From: Sulfitobacter albidus
GTDB taxonomy: Bacteria > Pseudomonadota > Alphaproteobacteria > Rhodobacterales > Rhodobacteraceae
NCBI RefSeq assembly: GCF_018200035.1
Contig: NZ_CP073581.1
Location: forward strand, 3,344,501 to 3,408,500
Direction of reading: 5' to 3'
DNA: 64,000 nucleotides
Part shown: positions 16,710 to 25,786 of the stretch, in pieces
Layout of the letters: every line of letters starts with the position of its first letter
How positions within the stretch are numbered: the stretch's first letter is position 1
Translations under genes and position numbers: made by a program
Notes under the pieces: model-generated
The model's database searches: none
What the model saw: the letters and a program-made list of their open reading frames with translations, nothing else
Told to the model about the DNA's origin: nothing

Positions 16710-16742
16710 GGGATATTCAATATCCCACGCCGCGCGGCGTGG
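16710..16742. promoter_or_regulatory. Two back-to-back palindromes between divergent genes
   Basis: GGGATATT-C-AATATCCC (16710-16726) is a perfect 8-bp inverted repeat. It overlaps by two bases a perfect 18-bp palindrome CCACGCCGC/GCGGCGTGG (16725-16742). They lie just upstream of the small secreted-protein gene (starts 16685, leftward) and 120 bases before the His-rich gene (starts 16863, rightward). The shape suits operators for dimeric regulators or an mRNA structure; which one is unknown. Confidence 0.6.
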
Positions 16743-16862
16743 CTGTTATCCGATAGCACCGCGCTGTTATTGCCTGTCTCGCAGACCGATGCCCATCCTG
16801 ATCCCATCTTGCTGCCCGGTGTCTGTGCCCGGGTCGGCGCCCACAGAAAAAGGATCAGACCC

Positions 16863-17405
16863 ATGCGACTTGCCCTCTCCTCCCGCTTTCTCAGCACACT
16901 TGCCGCGACGGCGCTGGCCCTGACCGCCTTTACCGCCGCGCCGGCCTATGCCGATGACGACCGCACGGCACGGGCACTCGCCACGATCCTTGGCCTCGCC
17001 ATCGTGGGGAAGATCATCCACGACGAGCGCAAGGATGACAAAGAGAAGCGCAAGGCGCGCCAGCAGGTCTACAAGCCGCAGGCGCATACGCACCGCCACG
17101 GGCATCTCACCCATCGCCATCACGACGGGCAGGTGCGGCACTCGCATCGCTCGCACCAGCCCAAGCCGCGCCCTTTGCCGCGTCGCGTGGACCGCAAGCA
17201 ACTGCCCAAGCATTGCTTTCGCAGCTACGACACCCGGCAGGGCACGGCCTATATGTTCGGGCGCCGCTGCCTTGAACGGTCCTATCAGTTCGTGAACCGC
17301 CTGCCGCAGGCCTGCGCCCAGCGCATCCGCACCTACGACGGTAAACGCCGCGGCTACAACGCGCGCTGCCTGCGCCGCAACGGATACAGCCTCGCACGGG
17401 GCTGA
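16863..17405 (+). CDS. His-rich secreted protein, function unknown
   Basis: Exported basic protein of 180 residues from the ATG at 16863. Residues 1-31 form a signal peptide ending AAPAYA. A hydrophobic stretch (ARALATILGLAIVGKIIHDE) near residues 35-54 is followed by a Lys/Arg/Glu-rich linker. Residues ~77-102 are a His-rich segment with alternating H-x-H patterns (HTHRHGHLTHRHHDGQVRHS) that would bind transition metals. The C-terminal half has four Cys (HCFRSYDT, RRCLERSY, QACAQR, ARCLRRNGYS), likely two disulphides. The C-terminal pattern resembles other uncharacterised proteins of Rhodobacteraceae. A terminator follows. Confidence 0.72.
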   Translation: MRLALSSRFLSTLAATALALTAFTAAPAYADDDRTARALATILGLAIVGKIIHDERKDDKEKRKARQQVYKPQAHTHRHGHLTHRHHDGQVRHSHRSHQPKPRPLPRRVDRKQLPKHCFRSYDTRQGTAYMFGRRCLERSYQFVNRLPQACAQRIRTYDGKRRGYNARCLRRNGYSLARG

Positions 17406-17484
17406 GGGATCCGGCGCCAACGGGGGTATCACCACCCCGGCGCCGGCGGGCCGCGGCATGTCCCTGTCGCGGTCCATCAGGGGA

Positions 17485-17514
17485 GGGGGAGGCGTTCGGG
17501 CGCTTCCCCCTTTT
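17485..17514 (+). terminator. Intrinsic terminator after the His-rich protein gene
   Basis: GGGGGAGGCG pairs with CGCTTCCCCC (one G.T pair) around TTCGGG and is followed by TTTT. It separates the His-rich gene from rnhB, whose start is 38 bases further on. Confidence 0.8.
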
Positions 17515-17552
17515 CGCTTGTGCTGTGCCGGTCGATCCGGTTTTTCAGGGGC

Positions 17553-18167
17553 ATGACACCTGATTACTCATTCGAGGCCGCCGCCCGGGCCCAGGGCTAT
17601 CTGCGCATCGCCGGCGTGGATGAGGTGGGGCGCGGGCCACTGGCCGGTCCCGTCACCGCCGCCGCCGTTGTGCTGGATCCGGCGCGCATCCCCGAAGGCC
17701 TCAACGACAGTAAGAAACTGACCAAGCGGCGGCGCGAGGCGCTGTATGAGCAGATCCTCGCGCTGGCGGACGTCAGCGTCGCCCATGCCAGCGTCGAAGA
17801 GATCGACGCGCACAACATCCTGCGTGCCAGCCACATCGCCATGGTGCGCGCGATTCAAGGTCTGGCCACGCCGCCAGACTACGTGCTGATCGACGGCAAT
17901 ATGATCCCCCGGGGATTATCCCTTCCGGCGGAAACAATCGTGAAGGGCGATGCGCGGTCGGTGTCCATTTCGGCGGCCTCAATTATGGCCAAAATACGGC
18001 GCGATTGTGTCATGTTGTCCCTTGCGCAACAGCACCCCGGCTACGGCTGGGACACCAACATGGGTTATGGATCAAAAAGCCACATGTCTGCGCTGCAAAA
18101 TCTTGGCGTGACCCCACACCATAGACGTAGCTTCAGGCCCATCCACAATATCTTGTGGCAAGAATAA
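17553..18167 (+). CDS. rnhB: Ribonuclease HII
   Basis: Endonuclease that removes single ribonucleotides and RNA-primer remnants from DNA-RNA hybrids. It has 204 residues from the ATG at 17553 (preceded by CAGGGG); an ATG at 17520 adds 11 residues. The catalytic acids are in GVDEVGRGPLAGPV (Asp and Glu) and in the downstream IDGN Asp, and the metal-site Asp is in VKGDARSVSISAASI. The C-terminal HHRRSFRPI segment is typical. It precedes ccrM by 104 bases. Confidence 0.96.
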   Translation: MTPDYSFEAAARAQGYLRIAGVDEVGRGPLAGPVTAAAVVLDPARIPEGLNDSKKLTKRRREALYEQILALADVSVAHASVEEIDAHNILRASHIAMVRAIQGLATPPDYVLIDGNMIPRGLSLPAETIVKGDARSVSISAASIMAKIRRDCVMLSLAQQHPGYGWDTNMGYGSKSHMSALQNLGVTPHHRRSFRPIHNILWQE

Positions 18168-18197
18168 TTACTAAATTTCTGTTTCAAAAAACGAATT

Positions 18198-19372
<1,175 letters not shown>

Positions 19373-19447
19373 TCCCCACCGACATTCGAACACCGCCAGT
19401 GTCACTGCGCCCTCCACATGAGGGACCGCATCGATGACACTCACCTT

Positions 19448-19480
19448 GGCCCCGCCTTTTTGGCGGGGCCCTTTTTTTTT
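19448..19480 (+). terminator. Intrinsic terminator of ccrM
   Basis: A perfect 9-bp stem, GGCCCCGCC/GGCGGGGCC with a five-T loop, is followed by C and nine T. It ends four bases before the convergent response-regulator gene. Confidence 0.95.
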
Positions 19481-19483
19481 GCG

Positions 19484-19909
19484 TCAACTGATGCGTGGGC
19501 GGCGTTTCGGGCGGCGCTGCATCGCCTGTTGCACGTATTGTGTCCCGAATTCCGATTTGTTCACGACATAGAGCACACCCGCGCTTGCCGCCTTCTCCCA
19601 CATGAAGGGGGTGGGCCAGTCGCTGACCATGATCACGGGGATCTGCGCCAACCGGGGGTCTGACGCCAGCTCAAGCGCGAAATTCGCGCCGATGCCGTCG
19701 GGCAGGTTGTTGTCGAGCAGGATGAGGCTGATCTGCCCCTCGGCCAATGCCTCGCGCGCGGATTGCAGCGTTGCGGCGACCTTCACGCCCATGCGCTGGG
19801 CAGATTTGGCGATCACACGGGTCATCATCAGCTGATCGAATCGGCTGTCCTCGACGATCAGGCAAGTCGGATCAAGTGTTCGGGTCTGTTGGTGGGTCTG
19901 GTGTTGCAT
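19484..19909 (-). CDS. Receiver-only response regulator
   Basis: Single-domain CheY-like protein of 141 residues from the ATG at 19907-19909, which has AGGGAG upstream; an in-frame codon at 19936 adds nine residues. The receiver domain spans about residues 13-130. The acidic pair is in IVEDSRFD, the phospho-acceptor Asp is in LILLDNNLPDG, the Ser/Thr switch position is in VIMVSDW, and the Lys is in YVVNKSEF. There is no output domain, so it would act through protein contacts with a kinase, phosphotransferase or motor. The C-terminus is a basic Arg-rich tail (RRPKRRPR). No histidine kinase is adjacent. Confidence 0.88.
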   Translation of the reverse strand: MQHQTHQQTRTLDPTCLIVEDSRFDQLMMTRVIAKSAQRMGVKVAATLQSAREALAEGQISLILLDNNLPDGIGANFALELASDPRLAQIPVIMVSDWPTPFMWEKAASAGVLYVVNKSEFGTQYVQQAMQRRPKRRPRIS

Positions 19910-19965
19910 GCGGTCTCCCTCACCTCGACATGCCACTCCTATGCCCCACGCACGTTAAGAAGTGT

Positions 19966-21117
19966 TTAGCGCGGAGGCGGATTGGCGGCCGCGTTGTAGG
20001 CGCTCCAATCGCTGATCTCGGGGTAGTAACGCTTGCGCCATTCGCGCACACGCGGGTTCATCACCCGCCGCCACAGCGGGGGCACCAACGCCAGCATCGT
20101 CATCACCGGATAGCCGTGGGGCAGCTGCGGCGCCTCATCGGGGCCGTAGGTCTGCAGCACGGCGAAACGGCGGTCGGGTTTGTAGTGGTGATCGGAATGG
20201 CGCTGCAGATTGATCAGCAGCCAGTTCGAGGCCTTTTGCGCGGCGTTCCACGAATGGCGGGGCAGCACGTGTTCGTATTTGCCGTCGCCCAGATGTTTGC
20301 GGGTCAGCCCGTAGTGTTCGATGTAGTTGACCAGCTCCAGCTGCCAGATCGCGACGCCGGCCTGCACCAGAAACAGCCCGACACCCGTCCAGCCGCCAAG
20401 GGAGAACGCAATCACAAAGAACGCCGCTTGCAGCGCCCAGTAGCGCCAGAAGGGATTGCTGCGGTCGGTCCAAGGCTTGTTCTTGCGCGCCAGCATCGCG
20501 GCCTCGGCGTCAAAGGCGGATTGCCAGCATTGGCGCAGAACGCGGGGGTAGAACCGGTGGAACCCCTCGTTATAGCGCGCCGTCACCGGATCGCGCGGCG
20601 TGGCGACATAGCGGTGATGCACCAACAGATGTTCGGACCGGAAATGCGAATACAGCACCATCGCCAGCAGGATATCGGCAAACCACCGCTCCATCTTGTT
20701 GCGCTGGTGCATCAGCTCGTGGGAATAGTTGATGCCCACCGTGCCGGTGATCACACCGACGCCGAAGAAGACGCCGACCTTCTCCCATCCGATCAGATGG
20801 GCCGCCTGCGGCACGTACCACAGCAGGCTGATCAGCAGCGCGAATTGCACGGGCACCCAGATTGTCGTGATGGCGCGATACCAAAACAGATCATCTTCGG
20901 TCGCCGAGAGATCCGCGTTTTCGGTGTTCAGCCCCAATGCCGCATCCAGCGCGGTGAACAGATACCACGTCACGACCGGCACGATTGCAATCGCCCACCC
21001 GCCGTAGAGGGCGGCGATCCACGCCAGCGGCACCAGCCCCAGCGATAGCCAGAACGGCAAGGCGCGGCTGAACTTCGAAAGCTCTGCGGGGGCAAGGGGC
21101 GTGGTCGCGTCAGTCAT
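19966..21117 (-). CDS. alkB: Alkane 1-monooxygenase (AlkB)
   Basis: Membrane di-iron hydroxylase of 383 residues that oxidises medium-chain alkanes at the terminal carbon. About six hydrophobic helices are visible. The di-iron histidine boxes are complete: HELMHQR at residues 133-139, EHLLVHH at 162-168, and LQRHSDHH at 304-311, plus the AlkB-specific NYIEHYG at 264-270. No rubredoxin, rubredoxin reductase or alcohol dehydrogenase gene is adjacent; electron partners must come from elsewhere. It converges on nothing upstream and lies between the receiver protein and mutY, all leftward. Confidence 0.94.
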   Translation of the reverse strand: MTDATTPLAPAELSKFSRALPFWLSLGLVPLAWIAALYGGWAIAIVPVVTWYLFTALDAALGLNTENADLSATEDDLFWYRAITTIWVPVQFALLISLLWYVPQAAHLIGWEKVGVFFGVGVITGTVGINYSHELMHQRNKMERWFADILLAMVLYSHFRSEHLLVHHRYVATPRDPVTARYNEGFHRFYPRVLRQCWQSAFDAEAAMLARKNKPWTDRSNPFWRYWALQAAFFVIAFSLGGWTGVGLFLVQAGVAIWQLELVNYIEHYGLTRKHLGDGKYEHVLPRHSWNAAQKASNWLLINLQRHSDHHYKPDRRFAVLQTYGPDEAPQLPHGYPVMTMLALVPPLWRRVMNPRVREWRKRYYPEISDWSAYNAAANPPPR

Positions 21118-21187
21118 GGGGTCGTCCGTCGTTGGCTACAGACGCAGCCATAGCACAGATTTGCACCCTGCAATATGTGGCGCTGCG

Positions 21188-22219
21188 TCACTGCGCCAGA
21201 TCAAAGGCCTTGCGCATCACGGTGGGCAGATCGGCGGGGCCGAATTCGGCCCGCGTGCGAAAGCTGCCACGGGTGGGGGTACAGTCCGCAGGAAGATCGG
21301 CGCGCATGACGCGCAGGATCAGGTGGAAATGCGTGAAGGTATGGCGCACCTCGCCGGGCAATTCTGTCCAGTCGCCGGGGGCGGGCGGCGTGGCTTCGGG
21401 GGCGTCCCCTTCGGCCCATTCCGATCCGGGCCAGCCCAGCATGCCGCCCAACAGCCCCCGCTCGGGCCGCGTCTCAAGCAGCCATGCGCCATCGGCGCGG
21501 CGCCCGAGGTAGACGGTGCCGTAGCGGGTTGGCTTGGCCTTCTTGGGCAATTTGCGCGGCAGATCCGCCGCCGTGCCCGCCACGCGCGCCGCGCAGGGAT
21601 CGCGCCACGGGCAGATCCCGCAGGCCGGGTTGCGCGGGGTGCAGATCGTGGCGCCGAGGTCCATCACGGCTTGGGCGTAATCTCCGGGCCGTGTGGCTGG
21701 CGTCAGAGCCTCGGCGCGGGCCATCAATTCGGGCTTGGCCGTGGGGAGAGGCGTGTGAATGTCGTGCAGCCGCGCCATCACCCGTTCCACATTCCCGTCG
21801 AGCACGGCGTGCGGCAGATCAAACGCGATGGAGGAGACGGCAGCGGCGGTATAGGGGCCGATCCCCGGAAGCTTGAGCAGCGCGGCGTGATCGGCGGGAA
21901 AGGCGCCGCCGTGATCGGCCACCACCGCGCGCGCGCACTTCAGCAGGTTGCGCGCCCGCGCGTAGTATCCCAGCCCGGCCCATTCGGCCATCACCGCCGC
22001 ATCCTCGGCCGCGGCCAGATCGGCGACGGTCGGCCAGCGGGTGATGAAGCGGATGAAGTAATCCTTTACCGTGGCAACGGTCGTCTGTTGCAGCATGATC
22101 TCGCTCATCCAGACGGCGTAGGGGTCGGGCAGCGTGCCGCCCTTGCGCGCCTGCGGAGAAACACGCCACGGCATCTCACGAGCGTGGCGGTCGTACCACT
22201 CCAGCAGGATTACAGACAT
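21188..22219 (-). CDS. mutY: A/G-specific adenine glycosylase MutY
   Basis: Base-excision enzyme that removes adenine mispaired with 8-oxoguanine. About 343 residues from the ATG at 22217-22219; a GTG at 22237 would add MRDKDN and neither has a good ribosome-binding site. Features in order: catalytic Glu in SEIMLQQTTV, helix-hairpin-helix LPGIGPYTAAAV with the following VLDGNVERV Asp, the 4Fe-4S cluster C-x6-C-x2-C-x5-C (CTPRNPACGICPWRDPC), and the C-terminal NUDIX-like 8-oxoG recognition domain (LETRPERGLLGGMLGWPGSEW). It is divergent from dciA. Confidence 0.96.
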   Translation of the reverse strand: MSVILLEWYDRHAREMPWRVSPQARKGGTLPDPYAVWMSEIMLQQTTVATVKDYFIRFITRWPTVADLAAAEDAAVMAEWAGLGYYARARNLLKCARAVVADHGGAFPADHAALLKLPGIGPYTAAAVSSIAFDLPHAVLDGNVERVMARLHDIHTPLPTAKPELMARAEALTPATRPGDYAQAVMDLGATICTPRNPACGICPWRDPCAARVAGTAADLPRKLPKKAKPTRYGTVYLGRRADGAWLLETRPERGLLGGMLGWPGSEWAEGDAPEATPPAPGDWTELPGEVRHTFTHFHLILRVMRADLPADCTPTRGSFRTRAEFGPADLPTVMRKAFDLAQ

Positions 22220-22368
22220 GTTATCTTTGTCACGCACAGTTTATGATCTCGGTTTGATATGGCAGGGTGTGAACGGGTCAGGCTTGCGCTATCATCGCTG
22301 CTGTCCCACATAGGGTGCAGACCGTGATAGGCCGCACCGACCGCAATGAAAAGGCACCCACCCGACCG

Positions 22369-22887
22369 ATGCCAAAACGCCGCGCCACGACAAAGGGGTT
22401 CGCCCGCACGTCCAATCTGCTGACGCAGCGGATCCGGCAGGCGTCGGAATCGCGTGGCTTTGCGCAGTCGCGTCTGTTGACCAACTGGGCCGAAGTCGTG
22501 GGCGAAGAGACGGCAGCGATGTCGCGCCCGGTCGAGGTATCCTACGGGCGTGGCGGCATGGGGGCGACGCTGACGCTGCTGACCACCGGCGCGCAGGCGC
22601 CCTTGCTTGAGATGCAAAAGGAACAGCTGCGCGCGCGGGTCAATGCCGTCTACGGCTACAACGCCATTGCACGCATCCGTGTGACGCAAACCGCCGCTAC
22701 CGGCTTTTCCGAAGGCAAGGTCGCATTTGAACACGCGCCGAAAAAGACCGCCGCCACGCCCGACCCCGCCCTGCGCGCCCGCGCGCAGCAGACTGCAGCG
22801 GATGTGGGTGACGCGGGCCTGCGCGAAGCGCTCGCGCGGCTGGCCGAGAATGTACTGACCAGAACAAACACACCGCGACGGGGCTGA
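22369..22887 (+). CDS. dciA: DciA-like DUF721 protein
   Basis: DUF721 protein of 172 residues from the ATG at 22369 (MPKRRATTKGFARTS); an earlier in-frame ATG at 22315 adds 18 residues. DciA is the ancestral loader/operator of the replicative helicase DnaB in bacteria lacking DnaC/DnaI. The N-terminal KH-like domain (NLLTQRIRQASESRGFAQSR, LLTNWAEVVGEETA) spans residues ~15-115, followed by an Ala-rich tail and a C-terminal helix (LREALARLAENVL) seen in alphaproteobacterial members. It precedes dsbA by 40 bases. Confidence 0.85.
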   Translation: MPKRRATTKGFARTSNLLTQRIRQASESRGFAQSRLLTNWAEVVGEETAAMSRPVEVSYGRGGMGATLTLLTTGAQAPLLEMQKEQLRARVNAVYGYNAIARIRVTQTAATGFSEGKVAFEHAPKKTAATPDPALRARAQQTAADVGDAGLREALARLAENVLTRTNTPRRG

Positions 22888-22927
22888 GCGTCACGTCGCT
22901 ACGCACACTCAATAGAGGAACGAACAG

Positions 22928-23611
22928 ATGAACCGCAGAAATCTTTTGCTTGGCGCCTTTGCCGCCCTTGGCCTTGGTGGCTGGTATCTGACCACGCCGC
23001 GCCCTTCCGGCACGGCGGGCGCGCCCGATCTGGCGCTGCCGGGGGCCGCCAATGCGCAGACCAGCGCGGGCGACATCGACATCTCGGGGATCGAGGAAAT
23101 GGTCGCGGGCAATCCCGACGCCCCCGTCGAGATCATCGAATACGCGTCCTTTACGTGCCCGCATTGTGCAACCTTCCACGCAGGCCCCTACAAACAGCTC
23201 AAGGCCGATTACATCGACACCGGCAAGATCCGGTTTGTCTACCGCGAGGTCTATTTTGATCGCTTCGGCCTGTGGGCGTCGCTGGTTGCGCGCTGCGGCG
23301 GGGCCGAGCGGTTCTTTGGCATCACGGATCTGATCTACGCCGGGCAGTCCGAATGGACCCGCGCGGGCGACCCGGCGGCGATTGTCGAAGAGCTGCGCAA
23401 GATCGGGCGCCTCGCAGGCATGGACACCGAAACCATCGAGGCCTGCCTGCAGGACGGCGATCAAGCGCAGACGCTGGTGGCGTGGTACCAGCAGAACGCC
23501 GAAAAAGACGACATCGACAGCACACCGAGCTTTGTCATCAACGGCACGAAATACTCCAACATGGCCTACAGCCAGATGAAGCAGATCATCGACGAGGCGT
23601 TGGAAAGCTGA
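22928..23611 (+). CDS. DsbA-family thiol-disulphide oxidoreductase
   Basis: Exported thioredoxin-fold protein of 227 residues that forms or rearranges disulphides in the periplasm. Residues 1-43 form a signal region (MNRRNLLLGAFAALGLGGWY). The active site FTCPHC (Cys77, Cys80) follows EIIEYAS, the insertion domain is helical (residues ~110-185), and the cis-Pro loop is STPSFVINGTKYS. It reads as the DsbA/DsbG-like group common in alphaproteobacteria (BdbD-like). Its stop overlaps the next start by one base (TGATG). Confidence 0.9.
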   Translation: MNRRNLLLGAFAALGLGGWYLTTPRPSGTAGAPDLALPGAANAQTSAGDIDISGIEEMVAGNPDAPVEIIEYASFTCPHCATFHAGPYKQLKADYIDTGKIRFVYREVYFDRFGLWASLVARCGGAERFFGITDLIYAGQSEWTRAGDPAAIVEELRKIGRLAGMDTETIEACLQDGDQAQTLVAWYQQNAEKDDIDSTPSFVINGTKYSNMAYSQMKQIIDEALES

Positions 23612-24723
23612 TGGCGGCGCCCCTTGCCGGATTGAAAGTCATCGAACTCGCGCGGGTTCTGGCGGGCCCATGGGCCGGTCAGACCCTGTCTGATCTGGGT
23701 GCAGAGGTCATCAAGGTCGAAAGCCCGCAGGGCGATGATACCCGGCAGTGGGGACCGCCCTTTGTGGAGCGGGAGGGCGATCGCTCGGCCTCCTATTTCC
23801 ATTCGGCCAATCGGGGAAAGGCGTCGGTCACGGTGGATCTGCGCACCGATGCGGGGCGCGAGAAGATGCACGCACTGCTCGAAGATGCCGACATCCTGAT
23901 CGAGAATTTCAAGACCGGCGGGCTTGCCAAATACGGGATGGATTACGCGACCCTGTCGGCGCGGTTCCCCCGGCTGATCTATTGCTCGATCACCGGTTTC
24001 GGGCAGACCGGCCCCTATGCGCATCGCGCGGGCTATGATTTCATCATCCAGGGCATGTCGGGCCTGATGAGCATCACCGGGGAGCCTGACCGCCAGCCGC
24101 AAAAGCATGGCATGGCGATCACGGATATCTTCACCGGGATTTACGCGACGACGGCGATCCTTGCAGCGGTGCACCAGCGTGCGCAAACCGGCGTGGGCCA
24201 ACAGATCGACATGGCGCTGATGGATTGCGCGGTGGCGATTACCGGTAATCAGGCGATGAACTATCTGACGACGGGCACGGCGCCGGTCCGGCTGGGCAAT
24301 GCCCATCCCAATCTGACCCCCTACGAAGTGTTCGAGACCTCCGATGGTCACGCCATTCTTGCAACCGGCAACGACGGGCAATTCCAGCGGCTGTGCCGCC
24401 TGCTGGGCCTCGACGATATGGCAAGCGATACTGACTATGCCAGCAATGCCGACCGTGTGGCCAATCGCCCCGAGATGAACAGACGGATTCAGGAGGCGGC
24501 CCGGCGTTTCACCCGCGACGCACTGCTGGCCGCCTGTGAGGCGCACAATGTGCCGGCCGGCCCAATCAACGACATGGCGGATGTGTTCGAGGACCCGCAA
24601 GTCAAGGCGCGCGGCATGCAGTTGGAGATCGACGGCATTCCCAGCATCAACTCCCCGTTCAAATTTTCCGGCGCCGAGTTGGCGCTGCACCGCCCCGCGC
24701 CGAAACTCGGTGAGGATGACTGA
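23611..24723 (+). CDS. CaiB/BaiF-family (class III) CoA-transferase
   Basis: Enzyme of 370 residues that moves CoA between carboxylic acids. Start ATG at 23611, overlapping the dsbA stop by one base. Typical segments: AGLKVIELARVLAGPWAGQTLSDLGAEVIKVE at the N-terminus, NRGKASVTVDL, IENFKTGGLAKYGMDY, SITGFGQTGPYAHRAGYD and GVGQQIDMALMDC, where an Asp serves as the acyl-binding nucleophile in the family. The substrate is not evident. Coupling with dsbA looks positional rather than functional. Paired hairpins separate it from convergent lpxK. Confidence 0.92.
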   Translation: MAAPLAGLKVIELARVLAGPWAGQTLSDLGAEVIKVESPQGDDTRQWGPPFVEREGDRSASYFHSANRGKASVTVDLRTDAGREKMHALLEDADILIENFKTGGLAKYGMDYATLSARFPRLIYCSITGFGQTGPYAHRAGYDFIIQGMSGLMSITGEPDRQPQKHGMAITDIFTGIYATTAILAAVHQRAQTGVGQQIDMALMDCAVAITGNQAMNYLTTGTAPVRLGNAHPNLTPYEVFETSDGHAILATGNDGQFQRLCRLLGLDDMASDTDYASNADRVANRPEMNRRIQEAARRFTRDALLAACEAHNVPAGPINDMADVFEDPQVKARGMQLEIDGIPSINSPFKFSGAELALHRPAPKLGEDD

Positions 24724-24738
24724 CCTCTCCCCGGGAAT

Positions 24739-24783
24739 CCGAATTTTTCGAAAAATTCGGGCCGGAATTTTTGGAAAATTCCG
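24739..24783. repeat. Paired AT-rich palindromes (probable bidirectional terminator or repeat element)
   Basis: A perfect 22-bp palindrome (24739-24760; half CCGAATTTTTC) is followed three bases later by a second, related hairpin (24763-24783; stem CGGAATTTT/AAAATTCCG with a TGG loop). Both lie between the CoA-transferase and lpxK stop codons, which converge. The A/T-rich arms give T-runs on both strands. The two units look like diverged copies of each other. Confidence 0.75.
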
Positions 24784-24784
24784 C

Positions 24785-25786
24785 TCACGTGGCCGGTGTG
24801 GTGATGCGTTTCAGGGCTGCGATCAGGCCGCTGTCGTCTGAGAACACCAGTCGGACCGGCAGGGTGATGACCCGATGGCGGAATTCTGGCGGCAGGCGGA
24901 CCGCGTCCTTTTCTGTCGTGACCAGTTGCGCACCGGCGGCGCGTGCATCGGCCTCCAGCCGGCCCAACAACGCCGCGCTGAGACGTTGATGATCGTCAAG
25001 CGCTTCGGCGTGCACCAGCGTGGCGCCAAGACCGCGCAGCGTGGCAAAGAATTTCTCCGGATGCCCGATCCCGGCAAAGGCCAGTAGCGGTGTATCCGTC
25101 CAGTCCATCCCGGTTTGCAAGGGGCTCAACGTTGCGCGCAGGTGGGGCAGGCCGTCCGGCACATGCCCTGCGGCGCGCGTGTCAAACTCGGCCTGCGCCG
25201 CATCGTCCCCGATCGACAGTAGCATATCGGCTCGCGCCAACCCGACCGTTGCGGGTTCGCGTAAAGGCCCGGCAGGCAGGCACAACCCGTTGCCGAACCC
25301 CCGCTGCGCATCGACCACCACAAGGCTCAGATCGTAGGCAAGGGCGGGGTTTTGAAATCCATCGTCCAGCACGATCACTTCCGCCCCGGCGGCCACCGCG
25401 GCTGCCGCTCCTGCCGCGCGGTCGCGCGCCACCCACACTTCGGCAAATGCCGAGAGCAACAGCGGCTCGTCCCCGACCTCGGCCGCGCTGTGGCGAGCGG
25501 GATCGACGCGGGTGGGCGCGGTCAGTGTCCCGCCGTAGCCACGACTGACGACATGGGGCTCAAGGTAAAGATCGCGCAGACGCTCAAGCACGGCGATCAC
25601 CGTGGGCGTTTTGCCGGTGCCGCCTGCGTTGATGTTGCCAACACAGATCACGGGCACCTGAAGGCGCCGGGGCGTTCCCCGCGCCAGCCGCCGTGCGGTA
25701 GCTGCGGCATAGAGCGAGCCGAGCGGTTGCAGCGCGCGCGCGCGCAGGCCGGGGCGGGGGCGATCCCAGAACGCGGGCGGGCGCAT
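24785..25786 (-). CDS. lpxK: Tetraacyldisaccharide 4'-kinase LpxK
   Basis: Inner-membrane-associated kinase of 333 residues that phosphorylates the 4' position of the lipid A disaccharide. The P-loop is [15 protein letters not shown] near residues 48-62, and [23 protein letters not shown] in the middle is the family hallmark with the Mg/substrate site. The N-terminus ([21 protein letters not shown]) is the amphipathic membrane-binding region. It follows the Kdo-transferase-like gene with an ATGA overlap. Confidence 0.95.
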   Translation of the reverse strand: MRPPAFWDRPRPGLRARALQPLGSLYAAATARRLARGTPRRLQVPVICVGNINAGGTGKTPTVIAVLERLRDLYLEPHVVSRGYGGTLTAPTRVDPARHSAAEVGDEPLLLSAFAEVWVARDRAAGAAAAVAAGAEVIVLDDGFQNPALAYDLSLVVVDAQRGFGNGLCLPAGPLREPATVGLARADMLLSIGDDAAQAEFDTRAAGHVPDGLPHLRATLSPLQTGMDWTDTPLLAFAGIGHPEKFFATLRGLGATLVHAEALDDHQRLSAALLGRLEADARAAGAQLVTTEKDAVRLPPEFRHRVITLPVRLVFSDDSGLIAALKRITTPAT

